DNA from: Methanobacteriaceae archaeon
Lineage (GTDB): Archaea > Methanobacteriota > Methanobacteria > Methanobacteriales > Methanobacteriaceae
NCBI GenBank assembly: GCA_027318585.1
Contig: DAHVOW010000005.1
Coordinates: forward strand, 1-64,000
DNA length: 64,000 nucleotides
Direction of reading: 5' to 3'
Below the pieces are notes generated by a model that was not told the origin of the DNA, ran no database searches, and saw only the letters and a program-made list of their open reading frames with translations. A program made the translations under genes and the position numbers. The stretch's first letter is position 1; the number at the start of each line of letters is the position of its first letter. Positions 16,052-25,110 of the stretch are shown one piece after another.

Positions 16052-17758
16052 CTAAAAGAGCTTTAAAAACTTCTTCAATGGGAGGGTGTTAACCACATCA
16101 TGGGCTTCGGCCCATCCCCGGCGGGCGGTGGACACTGCCAGTTCCATATAATCCAGATCACGGGTGTGATGACCGTCGGTGTCCAAGGCCAGATGACACC
16201 CGTATTTAATGGCCATCCGGATATTCTCATCATTGAGATCCAGACGTTGGGGCTGCCCATCCACTTCCAGGATGGTTCCGGTCTCTTTGGCAGTTTCAAA
16301 CACCTTCTCCAGGTTGATGTCATAGGCCGGTCGTTTCTTAAGTTTCCTGCCGGATGGATGGGCCAGAATATCCACATATTCATTTTCCAGGACATCCAGG
16401 ATAATATCAGTCAGGGTACCCTCTTTAAATGGTACTCCGGAATGTATTGCGGCTAAGACAACATCCAGTTCCTCCAAAACTTCATTATCAATATCTAAAC
16501 TTCCATCTGGACCTATATTCAGCTCCACACCTTTAAGCACATGGATATTATCTAGTTCATCATTCACCGCGTCGATTTCAATCATCTGCTCTTTCAGGGC
16601 AATTTCATCCAGTCCTCCGGCTACGGGAAGGCCCTGGGCATGGTCAGTTATGGCCAGGTACTGGTATCCCCTCTTCTGGGCAGCTTCGGCCATCTCCAGT
16701 ATGGATGAACGACCATCACTCCACTGGGTGTGCAGGTGGAGATCTCCTTTTATATCCGACTTTTCAACCAGTTCCGGTAGTTTGCCAGCCAGGGCCGCCT
16801 CCATTTCCCCCCGGTTCTCCCTCAACTCCGGTTCGATGTAGGACAATCCCAGGGCCTGGAATACATCTTCCTCAGTTCTCCCAGCCAGTTGCTCATCCCC
16901 TTTAAACACCCCATATTCGTTGAGTTTCAGGCCCCGGGATATGGCGATTTTACGTAACTCCACATTAAGCTCCCAGGATCCGGTGAAGTACACCAGTGCT
17001 GAACCATACTCCTCCTTTTTAAAAACCCTCAGATCAACTTCCATTCCATCCTTAAGGCGGATGGTGGATTTGGAGGGGCCGTGGGATATTACTCCGCCCA
17101 CCAGATCCAGGTTAATGAAGTAGTCCATTACCTTCTGGGGGTCACTGGTCACGGTTAAAACATCAATATCCCCCACTGTCTCTTTTCTCCGACGGATAGA
17201 ACCTGCTATTTCCACTATTTCCACTTCAGGCAATGATCCTATCCTTTCTTTGAGTTCCTGACTCAGGGGAAGAATTTCTCCTAAAAGCCGTCGGCCAGTG
17301 CTTTTCTTGGCGAATTCCAGGTTTTCAAGGATCTTCTTCTCACTTTTAACCCCCATGCCCTTCAAGCGGTGAATATGGCCTCTTCTGGCCTCTTTCTCCA
17401 GATCATCCAGGTCTTTCACTCCCAACTCCTGGTAGAGCAGTTTAATAGTCTTGGGGCCCAGGCCCTCCACCAGGAGCAGTACCTCAAAATCCACCGGGTA
17501 CTGTTTTTTTAACTCCTCCAGGTACTGGAGGGATCCGGTATCCAGGATTTCTGCTATCTTAAGGGCGATGGCCTTTCCAATACCCGGCAGTTTTTCCAGA
17601 CCGCCTTTTTTATGCACTTCCTCGATGGGCTGAGTTAGGAAGTCCACGGTATGGGCGGCGCGACGATAGGCCTTGGTTCGAAAATCAACACCATCCATTT
17701 CCAGATAATCCGCCACCAGGTCCAGGATAGCTGCCACCTTCTTATTCTGCATGGCCAT
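16052..17758 (-). CDS. polX: DNA polymerase X family, PolX with PHP exonuclease domain
   Basis: The 568-residue protein has the full PolX layout: N-terminal helix-hairpin-helix region (GLEKLPGIGKAIALKIAEI near residue 55), nucleotidyltransferase palm with GSIRRRKETVGDIDVL (near 190) supplying the catalytic Asp pair, and a C-terminal PHP domain (GDLHLHTQWSDG near 340, AITDHAQ, ILAHPSGR, LALDTDGHH). PolX fills short gaps in base excision repair, and the PHP part trims 3' ends and acts on abasic sites. Its start has AGGAGGG nine bases upstream. It lies 39 bases after the MFS gene on the same strand. Confidence 0.95.
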   Translation of the reverse strand: MAMQNKKVAAILDLVADYLEMDGVDFRTKAYRRAAHTVDFLTQPIEEVHKKGGLEKLPGIGKAIALKIAEILDTGSLQYLEELKKQYPVDFEVLLLVEGLGPKTIKLLYQELGVKDLDDLEKEARRGHIHRLKGMGVKSEKKILENLEFAKKSTGRRLLGEILPLSQELKERIGSLPEVEIVEIAGSIRRRKETVGDIDVLTVTSDPQKVMDYFINLDLVGGVISHGPSKSTIRLKDGMEVDLRVFKKEEYGSALVYFTGSWELNVELRKIAISRGLKLNEYGVFKGDEQLAGRTEEDVFQALGLSYIEPELRENRGEMEAALAGKLPELVEKSDIKGDLHLHTQWSDGRSSILEMAEAAQKRGYQYLAITDHAQGLPVAGGLDEIALKEQMIEIDAVNDELDNIHVLKGVELNIGPDGSLDIDNEVLEELDVVLAAIHSGVPFKEGTLTDIILDVLENEYVDILAHPSGRKLKKRPAYDINLEKVFETAKETGTILEVDGQPQRLDLNDENIRMAIKYGCHLALDTDGHHTRDLDYMELAVSTARRGWAEAHDVVNTLPLKKFLKLF

Positions 17759-17797
17759 CTTTATATCCCTCCTTTTTAAAAATTTATTCCCCCCACA

Positions 17798-19168
17798 CTA
17801 AGGGGTTTTATTTTCATTTTGTCCGTATAAAGAAGCTAATATTCCCACCAGACTCATAAATGAGAATATGGCGAAGGATATTCGTGCGCTTAACAGGAAA
17901 TGGTCGTAGTTTTCAGGGAGAATGCTAACGTTACCCATGAAAAGGGCCAGGGTGAAAAGCGCCAGTCCCATACCGGACATCTGGCCCAGGACCCGCATAG
18001 TACTTAAAGTTGCAGAGGCTACTCCATAATATTTTTTGGTCACGCTGCTGATGATGACGTTGGTGTTTGGCGATGAGAACAGGGCAAATCCCAGGCCCAG
18101 TATCACCAGACCACTAACGATCCACGCCAAGCTGGTGTACCGGGATAGGAAGGCCAGAAATGCCAGGCCCAGTGCAGTGAGGGCCATCCCCGCCGAAGCC
18201 ACCAGGCGGGGCTCCACTCGGTCGGAGAGTTTTCCTGCCAGTGGAGAAAAGAAGGCCATCATCACTGGTTGCACAGCCATAACCATCCCCGTGGTCTGGG
18301 GATCCAGGTCCTTGATGTACTGCAAAAAAAGGCTCAGGACAAAGACGATGGGCACCCCGGCGCAGTAATTTATAAGCGCAGCCAGGTTGTGCAAGGTGAA
18401 AGTCCTGTTTTTAAAGAGGTTCACATCAAGCACTGGACTTGCCATACGTTTTTCAACCAAAAAGAAAGTTATCAAACCCAGAATTCCCCCCAGGATCAGA
18501 TAAAAACCGTACCACCCTGGAAGTAAGGATAAACCATACATCAGGGCTACCAGGGATAATCCTAACAGTAGTGAGCCTAAATAGTCGAATTTTTCTCCAT
18601 GAGCTTCGGTCCATTCCCCCTTCAGCCTTAGGACAGCCAATGTGGAAAGAAGTCCCAGTATTACGTTGAGAAAGAATATACTCCTCCACCCTAAATTCTG
18701 GGTCAGGAAACCTCCCAGGACCGGGCCTAAAAAGAGACCTAAAAATACTCCGGTTACACTTATCCCCAGAGCCCTTCCTCGTTCTCCTGGAGGAAAAAGG
18801 GAAGCTATAATGGCAGCCACGTTACCAAAGATCATAGCAGCGCCCAGTCCCTGAAAAACCCGGATAATCAGGAGCATCTCTGTTGATACCGAAAATCCAG
18901 CTATTAAAGAACTTATGGTAAAAATTATTATACCATAGGTGAAAATCTTTTTCCTCCCGTAGATATCGGCAATCCGGCCGAAGGGCACCAGGAAAACCGC
19001 CAAAGACAAAAGATAAACGGTTGGTACCCATCCTAATAGAACCGCATTAGCTTTAAATTCCAGGGCAATGGTGGGTAAGGCAATGTTAATGGAAGAAGCC
19101 ATGAAGGGTGTTAGAAATGATGCTATAACCGCCACAATCAGAGCATAGTTTTTGTTAGTGCTGGACAA
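17798..19168 (-). CDS. MFS transporter, multidrug exporter type
   Basis: A 456-residue polytopic protein with about 14 hydrophobic segments. FMASSINIALPTI in the first helix and GRIADIYGRKKIF (motif A) identify the major facilitator superfamily, exporter (DHA2-like) group; LGPVLGGFLTQNLGWRSIFF is motif C. It probably exports a small organic compound using the proton gradient. The start is TTG at 19168, chosen because AGGTGA lies six bases upstream and no ATG is near. It is a distant paralogue of the exporter at 2137-3666. Confidence 0.87.
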   Translation of the reverse strand: MSSTNKNYALIVAVIASFLTPFMASSINIALPTIALEFKANAVLLGWVPTVYLLSLAVFLVPFGRIADIYGRKKIFTYGIIIFTISSLIAGFSVSTEMLLIIRVFQGLGAAMIFGNVAAIIASLFPPGERGRALGISVTGVFLGLFLGPVLGGFLTQNLGWRSIFFLNVILGLLSTLAVLRLKGEWTEAHGEKFDYLGSLLLGLSLVALMYGLSLLPGWYGFYLILGGILGLITFFLVEKRMASPVLDVNLFKNRTFTLHNLAALINYCAGVPIVFVLSLFLQYIKDLDPQTTGMVMAVQPVMMAFFSPLAGKLSDRVEPRLVASAGMALTALGLAFLAFLSRYTSLAWIVSGLVILGLGFALFSSPNTNVIISSVTKKYYGVASATLSTMRVLGQMSGMGLALFTLALFMGNVSILPENYDHFLLSARISFAIFSFMSLVGILASLYGQNENKTP

Positions 19169-19313
19169 AAGTATTCACCTTAAAATTTAATGTGATTTAA
19201 GGGTATAGATAATATATAGTTGTTTTTTAAAAAAAAGGGGGCAAATACCTAAGAAGTGTCAGAATATGTAAAGACACCAACCAGGCACATCTCCATCTAA
19301 GAGGAGGATAAAT

Positions 19314-19808
19314 ATGATGAAAAAAGAAGATTTAGGAGTTCAAAAAGCTACTTTTGGGGCCGGATGTTTCTGGGGCGTGGAGGCCGCATTCCGGGAAGTT
19401 GATGGCGTGGTTTCCACTGCTGTTGGTTATATGGGGGGTGACCTTGATAATCCATCCTACCAGGATGTATGTACCGGTACCACCGGCCATACCGAAGTGG
19501 TGGAGGTGATCTTCAAGCCGGAAGAAGTGGGCTACAACGACCTTCTGTACATTTTCTGGACTATTCACGACCCCACCACCCTTAACCGCCAGGGTCCTGA
19601 TATTGGGGTGCAGTATCGTTCCGTGATATTCTATCACAACCCGGAACAGAAAGAATCAGCAATAAAAATGCGTGAAAAACTTCAGAAGTCCAATATTTAT
19701 CCCCGGGATATTGTAACCGCCATCGAACCAGCCCAGAACTTCTGGAAAGCCGAAGAATATCATCAGCAGTACTTTGAAAAGACAGGAAGAAGAAGCTGTG
19801 GTTTCTAA
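19314..19808 (+). CDS. msrA: Peptide-methionine (S)-S-oxide reductase MsrA
   Basis: The 164-residue protein is full length for MsrA. The catalytic Cys lies in FGAGCFWGVEA (near residue 17), followed by GYMGG, YQDVCTGTTGHTEVV and QYRSVIF, with a resolving Cys in the C-terminal RRSCGF. It reduces methionine-S-sulfoxide in proteins using thioredoxin. GAGGAGGAT precedes two adjacent ATG codons; the first is used. It is probably a single-gene unit for oxidative damage repair in an anaerobe. Confidence 0.95.
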   Translation: MMKKEDLGVQKATFGAGCFWGVEAAFREVDGVVSTAVGYMGGDLDNPSYQDVCTGTTGHTEVVEVIFKPEEVGYNDLLYIFWTIHDPTTLNRQGPDIGVQYRSVIFYHNPEQKESAIKMREKLQKSNIYPRDIVTAIEPAQNFWKAEEYHQQYFEKTGRRSCGF

Positions 19809-19826
19809 TACCTGGCTTTTATTTAT

Positions 19827-20531
19827 TTAACTCGTATCTGGGATCATAAGAATTTTAAACAGGTTTTTCAGATACTGTGGGTCCTCAATGAACCGGGGCG
19901 GAATGCTGCGCTGGATGGAACCCTGTACACCAAGAAGTTTCTCCATATCCTTGGAAACAGCATGGTAAGGTCTTCCCCTCTTATCTAGTTTAGGACTGCT
20001 CAGGGGTAGGGCCTTACTAATAAGTTTACTCTTTACCGGGTCTCCCACCACCAGCACCACGCCCTCTTTCCTGGGGCGCTTCAGGTGGGAGTTGCTGGGA
20101 TAATTCCCTTCCAGTTTAAGCTGCTGATCCCGAGTAAGCTTTCCCAACTCTAGGACCTCTTCCACCACTAGGTAGCCAATTAGGTAAAGTCCATCTCCTC
20201 CACCCTCCCCTGGACTGAGGCCGGCGTAGAATACCAGATAATCACCTTTTCTAAGTTTACTTAAATATATTGCCTTGTGACCCTCATCCGCGTAGGTGAA
20301 GGTCTCGAATTCCGGGTCATGGTGGATTTTCCGGTTAACAATCTTTTCCGGCAGATATTCTGATAATTTTTCCCCCCTTATACCATCCAGGTCCTGGAAG
20401 GTTCTTTTTTCTCCGGTCTCGGGATCCTTCTCGGAGAGGGGAATGTATTGAAAAGATCCATCTTTAAATAGTGGTGCTAATATTCCATCGCTCCCTTTAT
20501 CTATACCCACCCGTAGTAACATAGCCTTCAT
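19827..20531 (-). CDS. Nmad3-like protein (putative nucleotide-modification associated domain)
   Basis: A 234-residue protein starting MLLRVGIDKG, continuing PLFKDGSFQYIPLSE and KGDYLVFYAGLSPGEG. This resembles the Nmad3 domain, one of several domains linked by comparative genomics to modified DNA bases in phages and restriction loci. Biochemical function is unproven. AGGTGA lies five bases before the ATG chosen; a GTG three codons upstream is part of that site. No DNA methylase, restriction enzyme or phage gene is adjacent, so a housekeeping role is also possible. Assignment is by recall of the pattern and should be checked. Confidence 0.55.
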   Translation of the reverse strand: MKAMLLRVGIDKGSDGILAPLFKDGSFQYIPLSEKDPETGEKRTFQDLDGIRGEKLSEYLPEKIVNRKIHHDPEFETFTYADEGHKAIYLSKLRKGDYLVFYAGLSPGEGGGDGLYLIGYLVVEEVLELGKLTRDQQLKLEGNYPSNSHLKRPRKEGVVLVVGDPVKSKLISKALPLSSPKLDKRGRPYHAVSKDMEKLLGVQGSIQRSIPPRFIEDPQYLKNLFKILMIPDTS

Positions 20532-20663
20532 TAAATTCACCTAATAAAGCATTTAATAGTAGGGCTTAAGAGAATAATAAATTAACCGTAGAATCTAAAA
20601 AAGGGTATCTGGAAAAATTAGTGGTTAAATTATGCCCATAATTTGTAAGTCAGAGGTTTTGGT

Positions 20664-21083
20664 ATGGATGATTACAGTAGGGATGAATTAGGTGAATTCT
20701 TCAAAAGAGACCTTTTTGCAGCCAAAAATGGTATTGAAATAGTGAAAATAGGGCCGGGAAGGGCGGAAGCCAGGATGAATGTCACCGGTGAACATTTAAA
20801 TGCCGTGGGCACCGCCCATGGAGGTGCTCTTTTTTCACTAGCGGATTTTGCCTTTGCCATGGCCGCTAATTCAGGAGGTCAGGTAACGGTGGCCATAAAC
20901 GTCAGCATATCCTATTTTAAGGCTGTTAGCTCCGGGATTTTAACGGCCAGTGCCCGGGAGGTTTCCGGTGGTGGCAGGATTGCCAGTTACACCGTGGAGA
21001 TCCGTGATGAGGCAGATGATCTGGTGGCTCTATTCCAGGGAATGGCCTACCGTAAGCGGGAGATGCTGAAGGATTTGATCTAA
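20664..21083 (+). CDS. PaaI-type hotdog-fold thioesterase
   Basis: The 139-residue protein has the single hotdog domain of the PaaI/YbgC group: NAVGTAHGGALFSLADFAFA, with the Gly-Gly and Asp region that forms the active site, then VAINVSISYFKAV. These enzymes hydrolyse acyl- or aryl-CoA thioesters. It starts with ATG behind GAGGTTTTGG. A GNAT gene follows 31 bases downstream on the same strand, so the two and the next small gene could be one operon. Confidence 0.9.
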   Translation: MDDYSRDELGEFFKRDLFAAKNGIEIVKIGPGRAEARMNVTGEHLNAVGTAHGGALFSLADFAFAMAANSGGQVTVAINVSISYFKAVSSGILTASAREVSGGGRIASYTVEIRDEADDLVALFQGMAYRKREMLKDLI

Positions 21084-21114
21084 ATTTTAATTTTTAATAT
21101 CATTTTAAAAGAGA

Positions 21115-21570
21115 ATGATCATTCAAAAAGCAACAGTAAAGGACGCAATAGATATACTGGCCCTGCAGAGGTTAGCCTATCGGTCTGAAGCAGAAATATA
21201 CGAGGATTACACCATAAAACCCTTAAAACAGACATTGGATGATATAAAATCGGAGTTCGATGATCATATATTTCTTAAATGTACTGAGGGTGACTCGGTA
21301 ATTGGATCAGTGCGGGCCAGACTGCTGGAGGATGGTAGTTGCTATATCGGCCGTTTAATGGTGCATCCCAACCATCAGAACCAGGGCATCGGGAAAAAGT
21401 TAATAAAAGAAGTGGAAAATATCTTCAATACCTGCCCCAGGTTTGAGTTAACCACCGGACACCAGAGTCATAAGAATCTGGAATTTTATCAGAAGTTGGG
21501 GTACTACCCCTATAAAATGGAAAAAGTTACTGAGAATATCAATCTGGTATATTTAGAAAAAAAGAGATGA
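21115..21570 (+). CDS. GNAT family N-acetyltransferase
   Basis: A 151-residue GNAT domain: IQKATVKDAIDILALQ at the start, CYIGRLMVHPNHQNQGIGKKL (motif A, binding acetyl-CoA pyrophosphate) near residue 80, and NLEFYQKLGYYPYK (motif B). It transfers an acetyl group to an unknown amine. The stop codon is followed after six bases by the GTG start of the next gene, which suggests coupled translation. Confidence 0.88.
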   Translation: MIIQKATVKDAIDILALQRLAYRSEAEIYEDYTIKPLKQTLDDIKSEFDDHIFLKCTEGDSVIGSVRARLLEDGSCYIGRLMVHPNHQNQGIGKKLIKEVENIFNTCPRFELTTGHQSHKNLEFYQKLGYYPYKMEKVTENINLVYLEKKR

Positions 21571-21576
21571 TCTCCT

Positions 21577-21915
21577 GTGAACACTTGGGAAGCAGAACAA
21601 GTTGAAGAACAGATACTACTGATCTACCGGTTTGTGGAAGAAGACCGCCTGTTCCGGAAATTCTACGGTACTGGACTACCCACCCGGGATAATCAGCTTC
21701 TTAATAGGATTCTGAAAATGGAAGATGCTGAAAAGATACTGCGAAACTGTATCCTGGAATTGGAAGAGATCATCACTGGCTCTAGACCTTCCCGGATGGA
21801 ATTTGAAGAGATGATCGTAAACTACGACCCCTCTGATACCTATCGCAAATACGGGCTAAAAGGGTTGGGTGAAGTCTACAAATTAGACCTGGATAAGATG
21901 GTGGAACTAATTTGA
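21577..21915 (+). CDS. Small acidic protein of unknown function
   Basis: No family recognised. The 112-residue product is rich in Glu, Leu and Ile, largely helical, with no membrane segment, signal or Cys. It begins at a GTG six bases after the GNAT gene stop; GAGATGAT overlapping that stop can serve as ribosome site. Its tight spacing to the acetyltransferase suggests the two work together, perhaps as substrate or partner, but this is inference only. Confidence 0.6.
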   Translation: MNTWEAEQVEEQILLIYRFVEEDRLFRKFYGTGLPTRDNQLLNRILKMEDAEKILRNCILELEEIITGSRPSRMEFEEMIVNYDPSDTYRKYGLKGLGEVYKLDLDKMVELI

Positions 21916-21965
21916 GGCCTAATATTGTGGAACTAATTTGAGAATGCAAAGCTTTTCTGAGATTA

Positions 21966-22577
21966 TTAAATTATCCTAATCACCCTCTGAGGAGTTACTA
22001 TAAGGTTTAATTTCTGATCATGAGGCTCCATGGGCACCTTCTCCACTAACTGGCTTTCATGTATGGTGGTAGCGCGAGGTGTGGCTTCATCTATGGCCCC
22101 TACCATTAAAAGGTGTGAGATTTCCTGATCACCATACCCTCCTCCCTTACCCAGACGGTGGCCCTTGTTATCCACCGCCACGGATCCTTCCACCACCAGA
22201 TCCACAGTGGGGAATTTTAAAACATTTTCACCAAATTTAAAGGCCCCTTTAATGGTGGAGGCTAATTTTTCCTGGCTCTGGATCTTATCTGGTTCCAGGA
22301 GCAGATATCCATCTCTAAGTTTGGGGGAGGCCATGATCAAAGTTTTACCATCAACTAGAGCATTCTCTCGGACTTCTCTTTGGGCAGAATCAGGGCTGCA
22401 GAAAATGGTTTCCGATTTATGCCAATCTTCCGTCATTTGAAGGTTCAAAGCCGCCTCTTCAGCCCCCTGAAAGTTGGGTATCCTCCCCCGGGCTGACTGG
22501 GAACCACGGATTAGGTTAGAATCATCTAAAAAATCCCATATTTTCATCCGGAGAAGGTCTTTTTCACCCCTATTCAT
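21966..22577 (-). CDS. 5-formyltetrahydrofolate cyclo-ligase family protein
   Basis: A ~203-residue protein of the 5-FCL fold: an N-terminal MKIWDFLDDSNL helix, FKFGENVLKFPTVDLVVEGSVAVD, and the nucleotide-binding GHRLGKGGGYGD near residue 150. Methanogens use methanopterin rather than folate, so the true substrate of such proteins is uncertain. An ATG lies nine codons upstream (22604), but a TATA-like TTATATAT sits directly before it (22603-22611), about 27-30 bases from the ATG at 22577; a leaderless transcript starting there is more likely. Confidence 0.82.
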   Translation of the reverse strand: MNRGEKDLLRMKIWDFLDDSNLIRGSQSARGRIPNFQGAEEAALNLQMTEDWHKSETIFCSPDSAQREVRENALVDGKTLIMASPKLRDGYLLLEPDKIQSQEKLASTIKGAFKFGENVLKFPTVDLVVEGSVAVDNKGHRLGKGGGYGDQEISHLLMVGAIDEATPRATTIHESQLVEKVPMEPHDQKLNLIVTPQRVIRII

Positions 22578-22682
22578 GTTTGTTAGGTTTATGATCTGTT
22601 CCATATATAATTAGGAAACAGGATGGTAGATAAAATTGCTAAAAGAGTTATACAAGTGTCACTGCCCCGGGGATGGGTTAAG

Positions 22683-22690
22683 CTTTATAA
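22683..22690 (+). promoter_or_regulatory. TATA box of the HMG-CoA synthase gene
   Basis: TTTATAAG at 22683-22690 is the best TATA element in the 200-base gap before HMG-CoA synthase. A GC palindrome CCCCGGGG (22665-22672) lies just upstream, unusual in this AT-rich gap, and a second TATA-like CTATATTTT lies at 22701-22709. The position would give a leader of about 90 bases. Confidence 0.35.
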
Positions 22691-22803
22691 GGTGTTCATA
22701 CTATATTTTATCACTGTATTTTCTGAAGGCAAATTTAGGATTTGTTTAATTGTTGAACTAAATAAGAGTCATTAATAATCTATCAACACGGTCGTGATAT
22801 TAC

Positions 22804-23859
22804 ATGGCAGGAATTGTAGGATACGGAGTTTATATACCATTCTACCGGATTAAGGTAGAGGAAATAGCCAAGGTATGGGGTGATGATCCCCGTGCCATTT
22901 CCAGGGGATTGGTGGTGCAGGAAAAATCTGTCCCTTCCCCTGATGAAGATACCGCTACCATATCGGTAGAAGCAGCTCGAAATTCACTGAAAAGGGCCAA
23001 TATTGACCCACAAAAAATTGGAGCCATTTACGTTGGGTCTGAATCACATCCTTACGCAGTTAAACCAACGGCCACCATAGTAGCTGATGCGGTAGAAGCC
23101 GCCCCGGAGTTAACCGCCGCGGACCTGGAATTCGCATGTAAAGCCGGAACTGCCGGTATACAGGTTTGTATGGGCCTGGTTGATTCAGACGCCGTTGAGT
23201 ATGGATTGGCTATTGGGGCCGACACTGCCCAGGGAGCCCCCAGTGACGCCCTGGAGTACACTGCCTCGGCAGGAGGAGCCGCCTACATTATAGGTAAAGA
23301 TAACACCCTGGCTGATTTTGAAGGCACCTACAGCTTCACCACCGACACTCCTGACTTCTACCGGAGGGAAGGTAAACCATATCCCCGACACGGAGGCCGT
23401 TTTACCGGTGAACCAGCCTACTTCAAACACGTTCTATCAGGGGCTAAAGGAATGTTCGAAAAAATGGGCACTGAAGCTTCTGATTATGATCACGCCGTGT
23501 TCCACCAGCCCAACGGTAAATTCTATATCCGGGCCGCCCGGAAGCTGGGCTTTAACGAAGACCAATACAAAACCGGACTTTTAACCCCCTACATTGGTAA
23601 CACCTATAGTGGGGCAACTCCACTGGGATTAGCCGCTGTGCTGGACATCGCCCAACCTGGAGACCGGATTTTGGCGGTTTCCTATGGTTCCGGTGCGGGA
23701 AGCGATGCCTTTAGCATCACCGTTAATGATGAGATTGAAAAGAAACGGGACCTGGCTCCTAAGGTGCAGGAGCTGGTGGAGAATAAGAGTTACGTGGACT
23801 ACGCTGTTTATGCCAAATTCAAAGGAAAACTGCGGATGGCTGGATTAACACAGGATTAA
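22804..23859 (+). CDS. Hydroxymethylglutaryl-CoA synthase
   Basis: The 351-residue protein has the length of archaeal HMG-CoA synthases. The catalytic Cys is in EFACKAGTAG (near 111), the catalytic Glu in GSESHPYAVKP (near 80), and the His in HAVFHQPNGKF (near 234). It condenses acetyl-CoA with acetoacetyl-CoA to HMG-CoA, the committed step towards mevalonate and archaeal isoprenoid lipids. The start ATG has GGTCGTGAT upstream. The thiolase gene follows 26 bases later; in other archaea the two enzymes form a complex. Confidence 0.95.
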   Translation: MAGIVGYGVYIPFYRIKVEEIAKVWGDDPRAISRGLVVQEKSVPSPDEDTATISVEAARNSLKRANIDPQKIGAIYVGSESHPYAVKPTATIVADAVEAAPELTAADLEFACKAGTAGIQVCMGLVDSDAVEYGLAIGADTAQGAPSDALEYTASAGGAAYIIGKDNTLADFEGTYSFTTDTPDFYRREGKPYPRHGGRFTGEPAYFKHVLSGAKGMFEKMGTEASDYDHAVFHQPNGKFYIRAARKLGFNEDQYKTGLLTPYIGNTYSGATPLGLAAVLDIAQPGDRILAVSYGSGAGSDAFSITVNDEIEKKRDLAPKVQELVENKSYVDYAVYAKFKGKLRMAGLTQD

Positions 23860-23885
23860 GATAAGATTTAATGGAGGAATCATAT

Positions 23886-25037
23886 TTGAGAGATGTTGCC
23901 ATTATCGGAGTTTCCCAGACCAAGTTTGGGGAGCTCTGGGACATTTCATTTAGGGATCTAATTTCCGAGGCCGGTTTAAAGGCCATTGAAGACGCAGATA
24001 TTGAAGGTGCCGATCTGGAGGCCATGTTCGTGGGGAACATGTCGGCTGGTTTATTCGTCCAGCAGGAACACATAGCCTCCCTCATCGCGGACCATACTGG
24101 TTTAACACCATTACCCTGTGCCCGGGTGGAAGCCGCCTGTGCCTCAGGAGGTTTAGCCCTGCGAAGCGGTATTATGGCTGTGGCCTCTGGTTATCATGAC
24201 GTAGTCATATCTGCGGGTGTGGAAAAAATGACTGATGTGGTAGACCCCACCCCAGCCATTGCCACTGCCTCTGACCAGGAATGGGAAGCCCAACAAGGAG
24301 TTACATTCCCTTCCCTGTACGCTATGATGGCCCGCAGGCACATGTACGAGTACGGAACCACCAGGGAACAACTGGCCATGATGTCCGTAGTTAACCATAA
24401 AAATGGGGCTTTAAACCCCCTGGCCCAGTTCCCCATGGAAATCACCGTGGACCAGGTCTTAAATTCCAGTCTGGTGGCTGATCCTCTGCGACTTTTAGAC
24501 TGTTCCCCGGTTACCGACGGTGCCGCGGCAGTTATACTCTGCCCAGCAGAGGATGCGCGTAAGTACACTGACACACCAGTGTATGTTAAGGCCTCGGCCC
24601 AGGCATCAGGAACCATCGCCCTGCAGGACCGGAAGGATATCACCACCATCGATGCCACGGTCCACGCTGCCAGGACCGCCTACAACATGGCAAAAATGGA
24701 GCCTAAAGACATTCAGGCCGTGGAGGTCCATGACTGTTTCAGTATCAACGGACTCCTGGCCATTGAAGATCTGGGCTTCGTGGAAAAAGGCCAGGCCGGA
24801 CCAGCCATCGAAGATGGGCTAACCGAAAGAGACGGCCGCATACCAGTGAACCCCTCAGGTGGACTTAAATCACGTGGACACCCATTAGGTGCCACCGGTA
24901 TTGCGCAAACAGCAGAAATAGTCTGGCAACTGCGTGGAGAAGCCGGTAAAAGACAGATTGATGGCATAGAAATTGGTATGACCCACAACATTGGAGGTAC
25001 CGGAGGTACCGCGGCGGTTCATATCTTCTCCAACTAA
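23886..25037 (+). CDS. Acetyl-CoA acetyltransferase (thiolase), mevalonate pathway
   Basis: A ~383-residue thiolase. The nucleophilic Cys is in VEAACASGGLAL (near 83), the catalytic His residues in LKSRGHPLGATG (near 337), and the C-terminal GGTGGTAAVHIF is present. It makes acetoacetyl-CoA from two acetyl-CoA for the HMG-CoA synthase encoded just upstream. The frame also contains an ATG at 23871, but GGAGGA lies seven bases before the TTG at 23886 and homologous archaeal thiolases start MRDVAIIG, so TTG is preferred. The DUF35 protein that bridges these enzymes in some archaea is not adjacent. Confidence 0.93.
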   Translation: MRDVAIIGVSQTKFGELWDISFRDLISEAGLKAIEDADIEGADLEAMFVGNMSAGLFVQQEHIASLIADHTGLTPLPCARVEAACASGGLALRSGIMAVASGYHDVVISAGVEKMTDVVDPTPAIATASDQEWEAQQGVTFPSLYAMMARRHMYEYGTTREQLAMMSVVNHKNGALNPLAQFPMEITVDQVLNSSLVADPLRLLDCSPVTDGAAAVILCPAEDARKYTDTPVYVKASAQASGTIALQDRKDITTIDATVHAARTAYNMAKMEPKDIQAVEVHDCFSINGLLAIEDLGFVEKGQAGPAIEDGLTERDGRIPVNPSGGLKSRGHPLGATGIAQTAEIVWQLRGEAGKRQIDGIEIGMTHNIGGTGGTAAVHIFSN

Positions 25038-25060
25038 AGTCTAATTCTAAATAAACAAAA

Positions 25061-25093
25061 TGGGGAACAAAAATTCCCCAATCTAATTTTTTT
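25061..25093 (+). terminator. Hairpin terminator after the HMG-CoA synthase-thiolase operon
   Basis: TGGGGAA (25061-25067) and TTCCCCA (25074-25080) form a perfect seven-base stem with a six-base loop, followed after a few bases by eight T residues. It may also slow transcripts from the converging rhodanese gene. Confidence 0.65.
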
Positions 25094-25110
25094 TCTAAAA
25101 AAGAGAATCG

